Assembly (NCBI GenBank): GCA_964631965.1
Contig: CAZWAR010000006.1
Location: 1 to 55,349, forward strand
Direction: 5' to 3'
Source: CAIQPS01 sp964631965
GTDB lineage: Bacteria; Actinomycetota; Thermoleophilia; RBG-16-64-13
Length of the DNA: 55,349 nt
Shown here: positions 27,911 through 36,964 of the stretch, piece after piece
Layout of the letters: every line of letters starts with the position of its first letter
Position numbering within the stretch: the stretch's first letter is position 1
Made by a program: the position numbers and the translations under genes
Notes under the pieces: model-generated
Seen by the model: only the letters and a program-made list of their open reading frames with translations
Databases searched by the model: none
What the model was told of the DNA's origin: nothing

Positions 27911-28351
27911 TCAGGCCATCTGCGCGACCTTCAGCCTGTTGCGAGCTCGCTTTAATGCCAGTTGCTCCCGGTACGGATCGACTACGTCGTCCTCGGGCAC
28001 AGTACCTTGGTGGTACATCTCCAACCGCTGGAGAGCCCGTTCCACCCCCTGTTCGGCGCGCTCCACGTCGATGGCGCTCGCCTCCTCAGCGGTGTCGGCC
28101 AAGACTATCACTTTGTTGAACTGTACTTTCACGAACCCTTCAGCCACAGCAAAGGTGAGCCACGTGCCATCGGGAGTGAGCGCCCGCAACTGCCCGATCG
28201 CCAGTTGGCCCACCAAGGGGGCGTGACGCGGAAGGATGCCGATCTCTCCGGTGGCGGTGGCGACCACCACCATGTCGACATCACCCTCGAACACCAGGCC
28301 GCGGGGGGCGGCCAGTTCGAGACGCAGGTGCTGCTTTTCTCCGTCAGCCAC
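27911..28351 (-). CDS. atpC: ATP synthase epsilon subunit
   Basis: Epsilon is the rotor/regulatory subunit of F1. The 146-residue protein has the N-terminal beta-sandwich (LRLELAAPRGLVFEGDVDMVV, then GEIGILPRHAPLVGQLAIG) and a C-terminal two-helix region (VERAEQGVERALQRLE to KRARNRLKVAQ). GTG start with AGGAG upstream; the start codon lies 12 bases after the atpD stop. Last atp gene of the operon, followed by murA. Confidence 0.95.
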   Translation of the reverse strand: MADGEKQHLRLELAAPRGLVFEGDVDMVVVATATGEIGILPRHAPLVGQLAIGQLRALTPDGTWLTFAVAEGFVKVQFNKVIVLADTAEEASAIDVERAEQGVERALQRLEMYHQGTVPEDDVVDPYREQLALKRARNRLKVAQMA

Positions 28352-28363
28352 CGACGTCCACTC

Positions 28364-29821
28364 CTAAGCAGCCGCGGCGTCGGCCGGCTCGGTGGTCTCG
28401 GTTGCCTCTTTCTCGGCCTTGGCCTTGGAGGCCTTCACCGTCGCCACCACGTCATCGATCCCACCTTTGTAGGCGAAGGCTTGCTCGGGAAGGTCGTCGT
28501 GCTTGCCCTCGATGATCTCCTTGAAGCTGCGCACGGTCTCCTTGAGCGGCACGAACGTGCCCGCCCGCCCCGTGTACTGCTCGGCCACGAAGAAGGGCTG
28601 TGACAGGAACTGCTGGATCTTGCGGGCCCGGCGCACCACGACCTTGTCTTCGTCGGACAGCTCGTCCATACCGAGAATAGCGATGATGTCCCGGAGGTCT
28701 TTGTACCGCTGAAGGATCTCCTGCACCCTGGTGGCCACCTCGTAGTGTTCGTCACCCACAACCTCGCGGGAGAGTGCCCGGCTCGTGGAGTCGAGGGGGT
28801 CTACCGCCGGGTAGAGCCCCATCTCGGCGATGGACCGGCTGAGCACCGTGGTGGCATCGAGGTGGGCGAAGCTAGCGGCCGGAGCCGGGTCGGTGAGGTC
28901 GTCGGCGGGCACGTAGATGGCCTGTACCGAAGTCACAGAACCGCGCCGGGTAGAGGTGATGCGCTCCTGCAGTTCGCCCATCTCGGAGGCCAGCGTGGGC
29001 TGGTAGCCCACGGCCGACGGCATGCGGCCGAGAAGCGCCGACACTTCGGAACCAGCCTGCACGAAACGGAAGATGTTGTCGATGAAGAGGAGCACGTCCT
29101 GTCCCATGACATCGCGGAAGTACTCAGCCATAGTCAGAGCGGAGAGGCCCACCCGCAGGCGGGCTCCCGGCGGCTCGTTCATCTGTCCGAACACCATGGC
29201 GGTCTTGTCGATGACCCCGGACTCGCTCATCTCCAGGTAGAGGTCGTTGCCCTCCCGGGTACGCTCGCCCACACCGGAGAACACGGAGATGCCGCCGTGA
29301 TGTGTGGCGATGCTATGGATGAGTTCGAGGATGACCACCGTCTTGCCCACGCCGGCGCCGCCGAACAGGCCGACCTTACCCCCCTTGACATACGGGGCCA
29401 GGAGGTCGATGACCTTGATACCGGTCTCGAGGACCTCGGTGGTGGGTTCCAGTTCTGCGAAAGCCGGAGACGGCCGATGGATGGGCCACCTCTCCACGTC
29501 GGCCGGGATGGGATCTCCTTCGTCGATGGGGTCGCCGAGGAGGTTGAACAAGCGTCCGAGAGTGGCCTCTCCAACAGGCACGGCGATAGGCTTGCCGGTG
29601 TCGACGACTTCCACGCCTCGGGCGAGACCGTCTGTGGAGTCCATGGCCACGGCGCGGACCTTATTGTCGCCCAGGTGCTGCTGCACCTCGGCCACCAGAT
29701 GGATGTGGCCCGAATCCGCGTCCGCGTCGATCTCGAGCGCGTTGTAGATGGCCGGCAACGCGTCCGAGAACTCGACGTCGATCACCGGTCCGATGATCTC
29801 AACGATCTTGCCTTTGTTCAT
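28364..29821 (-). CDS. atpD: ATP synthase beta subunit
   Basis: Catalytic F1 subunit, 485 residues. Walker A GGAGVGKTVV, Walker B region VLLFIDNIFRF, the catalytic Glu in GERTREGNDLY, and the DELSEED-like loop GMDELSDEDKVVVRRARK. ATG start; an AGGAGG lies 13 bases upstream. The spacer to atpG (29822-29903) carries two overlapping inverted repeats described separately. Confidence 0.98.
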   Translation of the reverse strand: MNKGKIVEIIGPVIDVEFSDALPAIYNALEIDADADSGHIHLVAEVQQHLGDNKVRAVAMDSTDGLARGVEVVDTGKPIAVPVGEATLGRLFNLLGDPIDEGDPIPADVERWPIHRPSPAFAELEPTTEVLETGIKVIDLLAPYVKGGKVGLFGGAGVGKTVVILELIHSIATHHGGISVFSGVGERTREGNDLYLEMSESGVIDKTAMVFGQMNEPPGARLRVGLSALTMAEYFRDVMGQDVLLFIDNIFRFVQAGSEVSALLGRMPSAVGYQPTLASEMGELQERITSTRRGSVTSVQAIYVPADDLTDPAPAASFAHLDATTVLSRSIAEMGLYPAVDPLDSTSRALSREVVGDEHYEVATRVQEILQRYKDLRDIIAILGMDELSDEDKVVVRRARKIQQFLSQPFFVAEQYTGRAGTFVPLKETVRSFKEIIEGKHDDLPEQAFAYKGGIDDVVATVKASKAKAEKEATETTEPADAAAA

Positions 29822-29848
29822 AACTGTTCGATGTCCTCCTCGTATTGT

Positions 29849-29899
29849 GCTCGATCCGCGGCTTCATCTCGGATCGAGCCCCGAGCCCGGTCGGGGCTC
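29849..29899 (-). promoter_or_regulatory. Two mutually exclusive hairpins in the atpG-atpD spacer
   Basis: Inverted repeat A pairs 29849-29858 with 29870-29879 (10 perfect base pairs, GCTCGATCCG, 11-base loop). Inverted repeat B pairs 29876-29884 with 29891-29899 (9 perfect base pairs, GAGCCCCGA, 6-base loop). They share bases 29876-29879, so only one can be fully formed. In the transcript B comes first, then A, then the AGGAGG and ATG of atpD. No T run follows, so these are not simple terminators; they may tune mRNA processing, stability or atpD translation. Confidence 0.5.
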
Positions 29900-29903
29900 G
29901 CCT

Positions 29904-30794
29904 CTACCCGGAGAGCGCGTCCGCCCCGGCCACCACCTCCAAGATCTCCTGGGTGATGGAGTACTGCCGCGCCCGGTTCATCTGCAGGGTCAATTCGTCG
30001 ATCATGTCTCGTGCGGCGTCGGAGGCCGCCCTCATGGCAGTCATGCGCGCGCCCTGCTCGCTCGCCATGCTCTCGAGGATCGCCCGGTAGACGGAGATCT
30101 CGATGTAGGAGGGAAGCAGGTCTTGGAGAACGACTTCCGGCGAGGGGTCGAACTCGAAGTCCATGTGCGCGCCCGCCCCGGCAGGAACGTAGAGACTGGT
30201 GAGTTCCTCCTGGATGGGCAGCACGATCTGCTCGTCCACGTACTGCTCCATGGGGCTCTTGAAACGATTGTAGACGATGTGCACCCTGTCGATGGTCTCC
30301 TCCGTGTAGCGCCGGATGGTGCCCGCGGTGATGGCTTGGGCCTCCAGGAAGGCAGTGCGATCGGTGACGTCCAGGTACGCCTTGTCCACGCGATAGCCCT
30401 GGAACCGTGCAGTGCTGTAGCCCTTCCGGCCCAAGAGAACCAGGTCGCTGTCCACCCCCTCCGCCTTGTAGGAGTCGACCAAGTCGAACGCGCGGCGCAT
30501 GATGTTCGAGTTGAAGGCGCCGGCCAGACCGCGGTCCGCAGTGAGGGCGATGATGGCCACCTTTTTCAGCTTGCTGTGCTCTTTCAGCAGGGGATAGTCG
30601 CTTCCGCTCACCGGGATGTACCGCACCAGTTGGCCGATGAACTCCAGCATGTGGACGGCATAGGGCCGGGTGGCTTCGATGCGTTGCTGGGCGCGCCGTA
30701 GGCGCGCCGCAGCCACCATCTCCATGGCCTTGGTGATCTTCTCCGTGTTCTGCACGGAGATGATTCGCCGCCGTATGTCGCGGAATGAAGCCAT
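29904..30794 (-). CDS. atpG: ATP synthase gamma subunit
   Basis: Central-stalk rotor subunit, 296 residues. The N-terminal coiled-coil helix begins ASFRDIRRRIISVQNTEKIT and AMEMVAAARLRRAQQ; the Rossmann-like core has ALTADRGLAGAFNSN; the C-terminal helix ends in RARQYSITQEILEVVAGADAL. All family landmarks are present. The ATG is six bases after atpA ends. Confidence 0.97.
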   Translation of the reverse strand: MASFRDIRRRIISVQNTEKITKAMEMVAAARLRRAQQRIEATRPYAVHMLEFIGQLVRYIPVSGSDYPLLKEHSKLKKVAIIALTADRGLAGAFNSNIMRRAFDLVDSYKAEGVDSDLVLLGRKGYSTARFQGYRVDKAYLDVTDRTAFLEAQAITAGTIRRYTEETIDRVHIVYNRFKSPMEQYVDEQIVLPIQEELTSLYVPAGAGAHMDFEFDPSPEVVLQDLLPSYIEISVYRAILESMASEQGARMTAMRAASDAARDMIDELTLQMNRARQYSITQEILEVVAGADALSG

Positions 30795-30800
30795 GTGCCC

Positions 30801-32307
<1,507 letters not shown>

Positions 32308-32324
<17 letters not shown>

Positions 32325-32880
32325 CTGAACCCTCCAAACTAGCCATCGGGCTGATCAACGATTCATGAAGGCGCTCCAGCCGGTACCGGACGCTGGCGTC
32401 CGCGACCCGGTCGCCTATCCTCAGCTTGAGCCCGCCGAGTAGTTCCTTGTCGACGCTCAGCTTCAGCTCCACCGTCTTGCCGAGCGACGCGGCGATCTTT
32501 CCCCGAAGCGCCTCCTGAATCTCGGCCGGCATAGCCACTGCCGTGACCACTTCCACGTGCACGAGCCCCTGCGCTTCCTCTACCAGGCTCACATACGCCC
32601 GGTAGATGCCCGCAACCTCACGTTCGCGGCTCTTGTCCACGAGGATGCGGATCAGATTGCGCACCATCTCGTCGCCGCCCTCGGTGAGGTCCAGAAGGAC
32701 CTCCGTCTTCTTGGGGTCGGATATCTCGTCGGTGGCAAGCAGCTGGCGGAGCTGATCGGAGGCGTCGATCGCCCTGACGAACTCGCCCAGGTCGCGCCGC
32801 ACCTGCTCTGTGCGGCCGGCCTCCTTCGCGGCTTCGTACAGAGCCGTCCCATACACTCGTGCGACCTTGCCTTCGCTCAC
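32308..32880 (-). CDS. atpH: ATP synthase delta subunit
   Basis: Peripheral-stalk protein linking F1 to the b subunits, 190 residues. The N-terminal helical domain (VARVYGTALYEAAKEAGR) and the C-terminal signature LGKTVELKLSVDKELLGGLKLRIGDRVADASVR are both typical. GTG start nine bases after atpF. The C-terminus (HESLISPMASLEGSVETAS) runs into the start of atpA. Confidence 0.95.
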
Positions 32881-32889
32881 GGCCTTCTT

Positions 32890-33408
32890 CTAGTTCTCGC
32901 TGATGGTGCTGAGATCGATCTCATTGATGGCTTCTTTGATCAGACGCAGCTGATCTGCCTCCGTAAGGCTCGAGCGGGCCACCTTGGCAGTGGCTGCGAC
33001 TGCCAGATCGGCCGCTTCCTCCCGGATCTTCTGAAGTGCCTGGTTGGTGTCGCGCTCTATCTGCTGACGAGCGCGGGTGAGGTTGGCCTCGGCCTCCGCC
33101 CGGGCTTCTTCGAGGATCTCCGCCCTGCCAGCCTCCCCGGCCTTTCGCGCTCGATCCACGATGGCATCCGCCTCCGTGCGTGCCTGGGCCAGTTGCTTCT
33201 TGTAGTCGGCAAGCAGCTGCTGCGCTTCGTCACGCAGACTCTCCGCGTCGACGATCGACTGGTGGATCTGGTCCTGGCGCGCCTTCTGCAGCCGCATGAG
33301 CGGGGTGAAGGCGAACTTGTACAGCAATGCCATCAGTATAAGAAACGTGATCACCGACCAGATGAACAGGCCGGGATTGATTTCGAACAGTTTGATTTCC
33401 GTACCCAT
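32890..33408 (-). CDS. atpF: ATP synthase b subunit
   Basis: Peripheral-stalk membrane protein, 172 residues: an N-terminal transmembrane helix (LFIWSVITFLILMALLYKFAF-type, about 14-34) then a long, charged, mostly coiled-coil helix rich in Ala, Glu, Gln and Arg (about 36-160). Only one b-type gene is present, so the stator is probably a b2 homodimer. ATG start. Confidence 0.95.
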   Translation of the reverse strand: MGTEIKLFEINPGLFIWSVITFLILMALLYKFAFTPLMRLQKARQDQIHQSIVDAESLRDEAQQLLADYKKQLAQARTEADAIVDRARKAGEAGRAEILEEARAEAEANLTRARQQIERDTNQALQKIREEAADLAVAATAKVARSSLTEADQLRLIKEAINEIDLSTISEN

Positions 33409-33435
33409 GTCCCTACCTCACGGTCCCCGGGCCTC

Positions 33436-33684
33436 TTACGTTGCCAGCGTCCTGGGAGCCACGAAGACAAGGATGATGGCGATAACGAACGCGTACAGCG
33501 CCAGGGCTTCGGCCAGAGCCAGACCGATGATGAAGACCGTCCGAATGTCGCCGCTGGCCTCGGGCTGCCGAGCGATAGCCTGAGTGGCGCCCGAGGTCAG
33601 AAGCCCGATGCCGATGCCCGGACCGAGCGTGGCGAACGCCATCGCGATACCGGCTGCCAGGTTTGCTGCTGCTGATGGGTCCAT
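33436..33684 (-). CDS. atpE: ATP synthase c subunit (proton type)
   Basis: Fo ring protein, 82 residues, two transmembrane hairpin helices joined by the polar loop ARQPEASGD. The ion-binding carboxylate is the Glu in ALAEALALYAF. The sodium signature is absent: the position of the helix-1 Gln (as in Ilyobacter) is Ile in GPGIGIG, and the residue after the Glu is Ala, not Ser/Thr. So the enzyme is expected to use protons. An extra N-terminal MDPSAAANLAAG precedes helix 1. Confidence 0.96.
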   Translation of the reverse strand: MDPSAAANLAAGIAMAFATLGPGIGIGLLTSGATQAIARQPEASGDIRTVFIIGLALAEALALYAFVIAIILVFVAPRTLAT

Positions 33685-33711
33685 TGTTCCTCCTTGGTGC
33701 GGATGCCTTTG

Positions 33712-34506
33712 TCAGTGGCCGGCGTAGATGGCCGATTCGATGTACACGACGGATAGGATCGAGAAGATGTACGCCTGGATGAAGGCGACGAACACCTCGA
33801 AAAGCAGCATGATCACCACGAAGGCGCCACCGGGGACCACGAGCCCGACCCCGTACTGCAGGACGAGTCCCAGTATCACCAGGATGATCAGGTGTCCGGC
33901 GATGATGTTGCCGAAGAGCCGGACGGCCAGGGAGAGCGGCTTGAAGAACTCACCCATGAAGTGAGTGATGAAGAAGATGCCGTTGAGGAAGGGTTTCATC
34001 GCCTTCGGCACTCCGGGCGGCGCCAGCCACGAACCAACGTACCTGCGGAAACCGTGCCGCCTGAAGCCTTGGAACTGGGTGACGGCGAACACGCAGACGG
34101 CCAGGCCGAAGGTGACGTTGATATTGGCCGTCGGAGTGGTGGGAAGGAGCTGCGTCGGTTTGGGAACGAGCCCGATGAGGTTCGTCACCATGATGAACGT
34201 GAACAGGGTGAGCACGATGTAGTAGTACTTCTTGCCCTTCTCCCCCAGCTGGCCCGTCAGGTGACCGGTCCCGAAATTGAGCATGATCTCCGCGGTGGTC
34301 TGCAGGCCCTCGGGGGACTTCTTCATCCGCTTGGCGGCCACGTAGAAGAGTACGAAGACGACCGCGGCGGAAACCCACAGGTAGATCACGGTGTTGGTAA
34401 TGGAGAAGTCGATGGGTCCAAGCTTGGGGATGCCGATGACCACGCGGTCGTTCGTCTCCGCCATCACCTCAACGATTTTGCTTTCCGTTGCTTCCTGCAG
34501 CAGCAT
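33712..34506 (-). CDS. atpB: ATP synthase a subunit
   Basis: Stator channel subunit of Fo, 264 residues with about six membrane segments. The essential arginine is in LAVRLFGNIIAGHL; the last helices (VAFIQAYIFSILSVVYIESA) include the conserved Gln. The ATG at 34506 has GAGGGG five bases upstream; an internal ATG 14 codons later is possible but less well supported. Confidence 0.96.
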   Translation of the reverse strand: MLLQEATESKIVEVMAETNDRVVIGIPKLGPIDFSITNTVIYLWVSAAVVFVLFYVAAKRMKKSPEGLQTTAEIMLNFGTGHLTGQLGEKGKKYYYIVLTLFTFIMVTNLIGLVPKPTQLLPTTPTANINVTFGLAVCVFAVTQFQGFRRHGFRRYVGSWLAPPGVPKAMKPFLNGIFFITHFMGEFFKPLSLAVRLFGNIIAGHLIILVILGLVLQYGVGLVVPGGAFVVIMLLFEVFVAFIQAYIFSILSVVYIESAIYAGH

Positions 34507-34518
34507 GCTACCCCTCGG

Positions 34519-34875
34519 CTAGGCCCCGGTCGTACCCGCGGACGGCGGAGAGTTCCGACGTTTCGAAAGAAGAACGTAGATGGACCAGATGTTCAGCACG
34601 GAGAACAGGCCGACGAAGGCCAGACACACAGCCAGGATGTCGAGCGGCGTCCAGAGGCCCAGAGCGAAGAGGATGCCGACAACGACCACCAAGCGCACGA
34701 GGAAGCCGGCTATTACCGCCGCAGGACCAGCCATGGTCTCGTGATGGAGGGCGAACCGCTGCACCCGTGCCGCAAAGAGGTGATGAGCGACGGCAAGCGC
34801 GAGTCCTACAACCACAGATATCAGCGTCAGCGCCAGAAATGCCTCCCATCCGGTGTGCAGCCCGTACCGGTGCAC
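34519..34875 (-). CDS. atpI: AtpI-like ATP synthase accessory membrane protein
   Basis: A 118-residue protein with four hydrophobic stretches (about 12-32, 46-64, 65-80, 84-102) lying directly before atpB, the position of ATP synthase protein I, which helps assemble the c ring. Sequence is poorly conserved in this family, so the call rests on topology and position. GTG start; 12 bases before atpB, 49-base overlap with the small gene upstream. Confidence 0.7.
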   Translation of the reverse strand: MHRYGLHTGWEAFLALTLISVVVGLALAVAHHLFAARVQRFALHHETMAGPAAVIAGFLVRLVVVVGILFALGLWTPLDILAVCLAFVGLFSVLNIWSIYVLLSKRRNSPPSAGTTGA

Positions 34876-35012
34876 AAAGCCCGCTTCTGGTCCTCGGCCT
34901 TCTCCGTCCCCCGTACCACCTTCCCCCTCTCCCAGTCACCTAAAGAGAACAGCAGCGGCATCAGATAGGCGAAGCCCAACCCTGCCTCGATGGACCGGCC
35001 CCTACCCTCCAC
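34827..35012 (-). CDS. AtpZ-like small protein, first gene of the atp operon
   Basis: A 61-residue reading frame starting at a GTG with CGGAGAA nine bases upstream, just after the predicted atp promoter. It contains one short hydrophobic stretch (AGLGFAYLMPLLFSLGDW) whose glycines and final polar residues resemble the first helix of AtpZ/AtpR-type proteins, which often open atp operons. It is shorter than typical AtpZ and overlaps the next gene by 49 bases, so it could also be a leader peptide. Confidence 0.45.
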   Translation of the reverse strand: MEGRGRSIEAGLGFAYLMPLLFSLGDWERGKVVRGTEKAEDQKRALCTGTGCTPDGRHFWR

Positions 35013-35053
35013 CGAGGCTTCTCCGACGATATCGCCGGGCCCCAGGACTTGCC

Positions 35054-35081
35054 ACTATATCATCGGCAAATGACATTTCAA
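35054..35081 (-). promoter_or_regulatory. Sigma-70-type promoter of the atp operon
   Basis: TTGAAA (35076-35081), a 16-base spacer and TATAGT (35054-35059) on the minus strand. The expected transcription start is near 35047, about 35 bases before the first reading frame. The surrounding 70 bases are distinctly AT-rich compared with the rest of the window. Confidence 0.7.
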
Positions 35082-35153
35082 TAACGCAGGCTGATTCTTG
35101 TTCACGAAAACAGGATTCCGGGCAGTCATGAGCGTTCCCGGAGGCCCGGGCCG

Positions 35154-35636
35154 TCATTCGGCTCGCGCCATGGGGTGAAGATCGGTGCCCGCTTCCTGGA
35201 ACACCTCCATCGCCAGAGGATCCGGATATTGACCGGAGAAGTACACCGCCACGATATCGGCGTTCACCAGCATCTTGGCGCAAACCACGCAGGGCTGATG
35301 AGTGCAGAAGACCTCGGCTCCTTGGATCGCCACTCCATGGTAGGCAGCCTGGATGATGGCGTTCTGTTCGGCGTGCAGACCGCGGCACAACTCGTGGCGC
35401 TCACCGGACGGGACCCCCAGTTGCTGCCGCAGGCAGCCCACCTCGTCGCAGTGACGCAGGCCTCTCGGCACCCCGTTGTATCCGGTAGCAAGGATCTGGC
35501 GGTTCTTCACCACGACAGCGCCCACCTGCCTGCGGAGGCAACTCGACCGGGTGGCGACCACCCGGGCGATCTCCATAAAGTATTCCTCCCAGGAAGGCCG
35601 GACTCCAGACACATCCGCTCCGCCCGAGGGGACCAT
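35154..35636 (-). CDS. dCMP deaminase (ComEB-like)
   Basis: A 160-residue zinc-dependent deoxycytidylate deaminase, providing dUMP for thymidylate synthesis by ThyX encoded nearby. The zinc motifs are LHAEQNAI (His and catalytic Glu) and PCVVCAK (two Cys). Segments SSCLRRQVGAVVVKNRQILATGYNG and CRGLHAEQN fit the ComEB/dCMP deaminase family well. Its ATG overlaps the glyA stop in TGATG. Confidence 0.92.
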   Translation of the reverse strand: MVPSGGADVSGVRPSWEEYFMEIARVVATRSSCLRRQVGAVVVKNRQILATGYNGVPRGLRHCDEVGCLRQQLGVPSGERHELCRGLHAEQNAIIQAAYHGVAIQGAEVFCTHQPCVVCAKMLVNADIVAVYFSGQYPDPLAMEVFQEAGTDLHPMARAE

Positions 35637-36916
35637 CAGGCAACCAGAGTGCGGTACAGCGGGAACGCGGCAGTGAGGGCGCGGCTGCGGGCCAGGAGGC
35701 GGTCGAGGGTCGCCTCGGTCTGATCTCCCGTGAGCGCATCAACGATGATGTTCCCGACCTCCCGCATCTCGTCGGGGCCGAACCCGCGAGTGGTCATGGC
35801 CGGCGTGCCGAGACGGACACCGGAGGTGACCGCCGGAGGCCGTTCGTCGTACGGCACCGCGTTCTTGTTCGCGGTTATGCCGATGCGATCAAGCAGTTCC
35901 TGGGCGCGCTTACCCGTCATCTCGGTACCGGAGAAGTCGACGAGCAGGAGATGGTTGTCGGTGCCGCCCGCCACCAGTCTCATTCCGCGCTCGAGCAGCG
36001 TCTCCGCAAGCGCTGCGGCGTTCTCTATCGTGAGCCGCTGCTTGGCCTTGAACTCCTCGGTGGCGGCGAGCAGGAAACAGACGGCCTTCCCAGCGATGAT
36101 GTGCTCGAGCGGCCCACCCTGCAATCCTGGGAAGACCGCTTTGTCCAGGCGGGCCGCGTCGGCATGCCGGCAGAAGCAGGTCCCACCCCGGGGACCGGCA
36201 AGAGTCTTGTGAGTGGTCGTGGTGACCCATTCGCAGTACGGGAACGGCGAGGGATGCACGCCGGCAGCCACGAGACCCGCGATATGGGCGATGTCGGCCA
36301 TCAGCATGGCGCCCACCTCATCCGCGATGGACCGGAACGCGGCGAAATCGATGATGCGAGGATAGGCGCTGGCGCCGAGGACGATGATCTTGGGCCTGTG
36401 CTCCAGAGCGCGCTCCCTGACCTGGTCCATGTCGATGAGCCCCGTCTCCCTGCTCACCCCATAGTGGAAGAAGGTGTATCCGCGGCCGGAGAAGTTGATG
36501 TCGTGACCGTGGGTGAGATGCCCCCCATGGGCCAGGCTCATGGCCAGTACCGGGTCGCCGGCCTCGAGAGCCGCCCAGTAGATCGCTTGGTTGGCGGTGG
36601 AACCCGAGTGAGGCTGCACGTTGGCATGCTCGGCCCCGAAGAGGTCCTGAGCGCGCCGGATGGCGAGCGCCTCGATCTCGTCCACCACCTCGCACCCACC
36701 GTAGTAGCGTTTGGATGGGTAGCCTTCGGCATACTTGTTGGTGAGCACGCTGCCCACCGCCTGCAGAACCGGCACCGGCGTGAAGTTCTCCGACGCGATC
36801 AACTCGATGTTCTGCTGTTGGCGGGCCAGCTCCCGCGCGATCAGGCCGTGCACCAGCGGATCCACCTGCTGCAGGGGCATGTCGGCATAGCTGGGGGCGC
36901 GGTGCGTGTCAGTCAA
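35636..36916 (-). CDS. glyA: Serine hydroxymethyltransferase
   Basis: GlyA converts serine and tetrahydrofolate to glycine and 5,10-methylene-THF, the carbon donor for ThyX. The 426-residue chain has the PLP lysine in VTTTTHKTLAGPRGG and the N-terminal ELIASENFTPVPVLQA, KYAEGYPSKRYYGGCE and PHSGSTAN motifs. The start is a TTG with AAGGAGG nine bases upstream. The short upstream spacer leaves no space for a glycine riboswitch. Confidence 0.97.
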   Translation of the reverse strand: MTDTHRAPSYADMPLQQVDPLVHGLIARELARQQQNIELIASENFTPVPVLQAVGSVLTNKYAEGYPSKRYYGGCEVVDEIEALAIRRAQDLFGAEHANVQPHSGSTANQAIYWAALEAGDPVLAMSLAHGGHLTHGHDINFSGRGYTFFHYGVSRETGLIDMDQVRERALEHRPKIIVLGASAYPRIIDFAAFRSIADEVGAMLMADIAHIAGLVAAGVHPSPFPYCEWVTTTTHKTLAGPRGGTCFCRHADAARLDKAVFPGLQGGPLEHIIAGKAVCFLLAATEEFKAKQRLTIENAAALAETLLERGMRLVAGGTDNHLLLVDFSGTEMTGKRAQELLDRIGITANKNAVPYDERPPAVTSGVRLGTPAMTTRGFGPDEMREVGNIIVDALTGDQTEATLDRLLARSRALTAAFPLYRTLVA

Positions 36917-36964
36917 CGGGGGTAGCCTCCTTCGGGAAAGAGCAGTGCCAAGAATACCAGAGGC

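Noticed and set aside
33436..33684. Sodium-type ATP synthase c ring
   Set aside because: The Gln in helix 1 and the Ser/Thr after the ion-binding Glu, which mark sodium rings, are not present.
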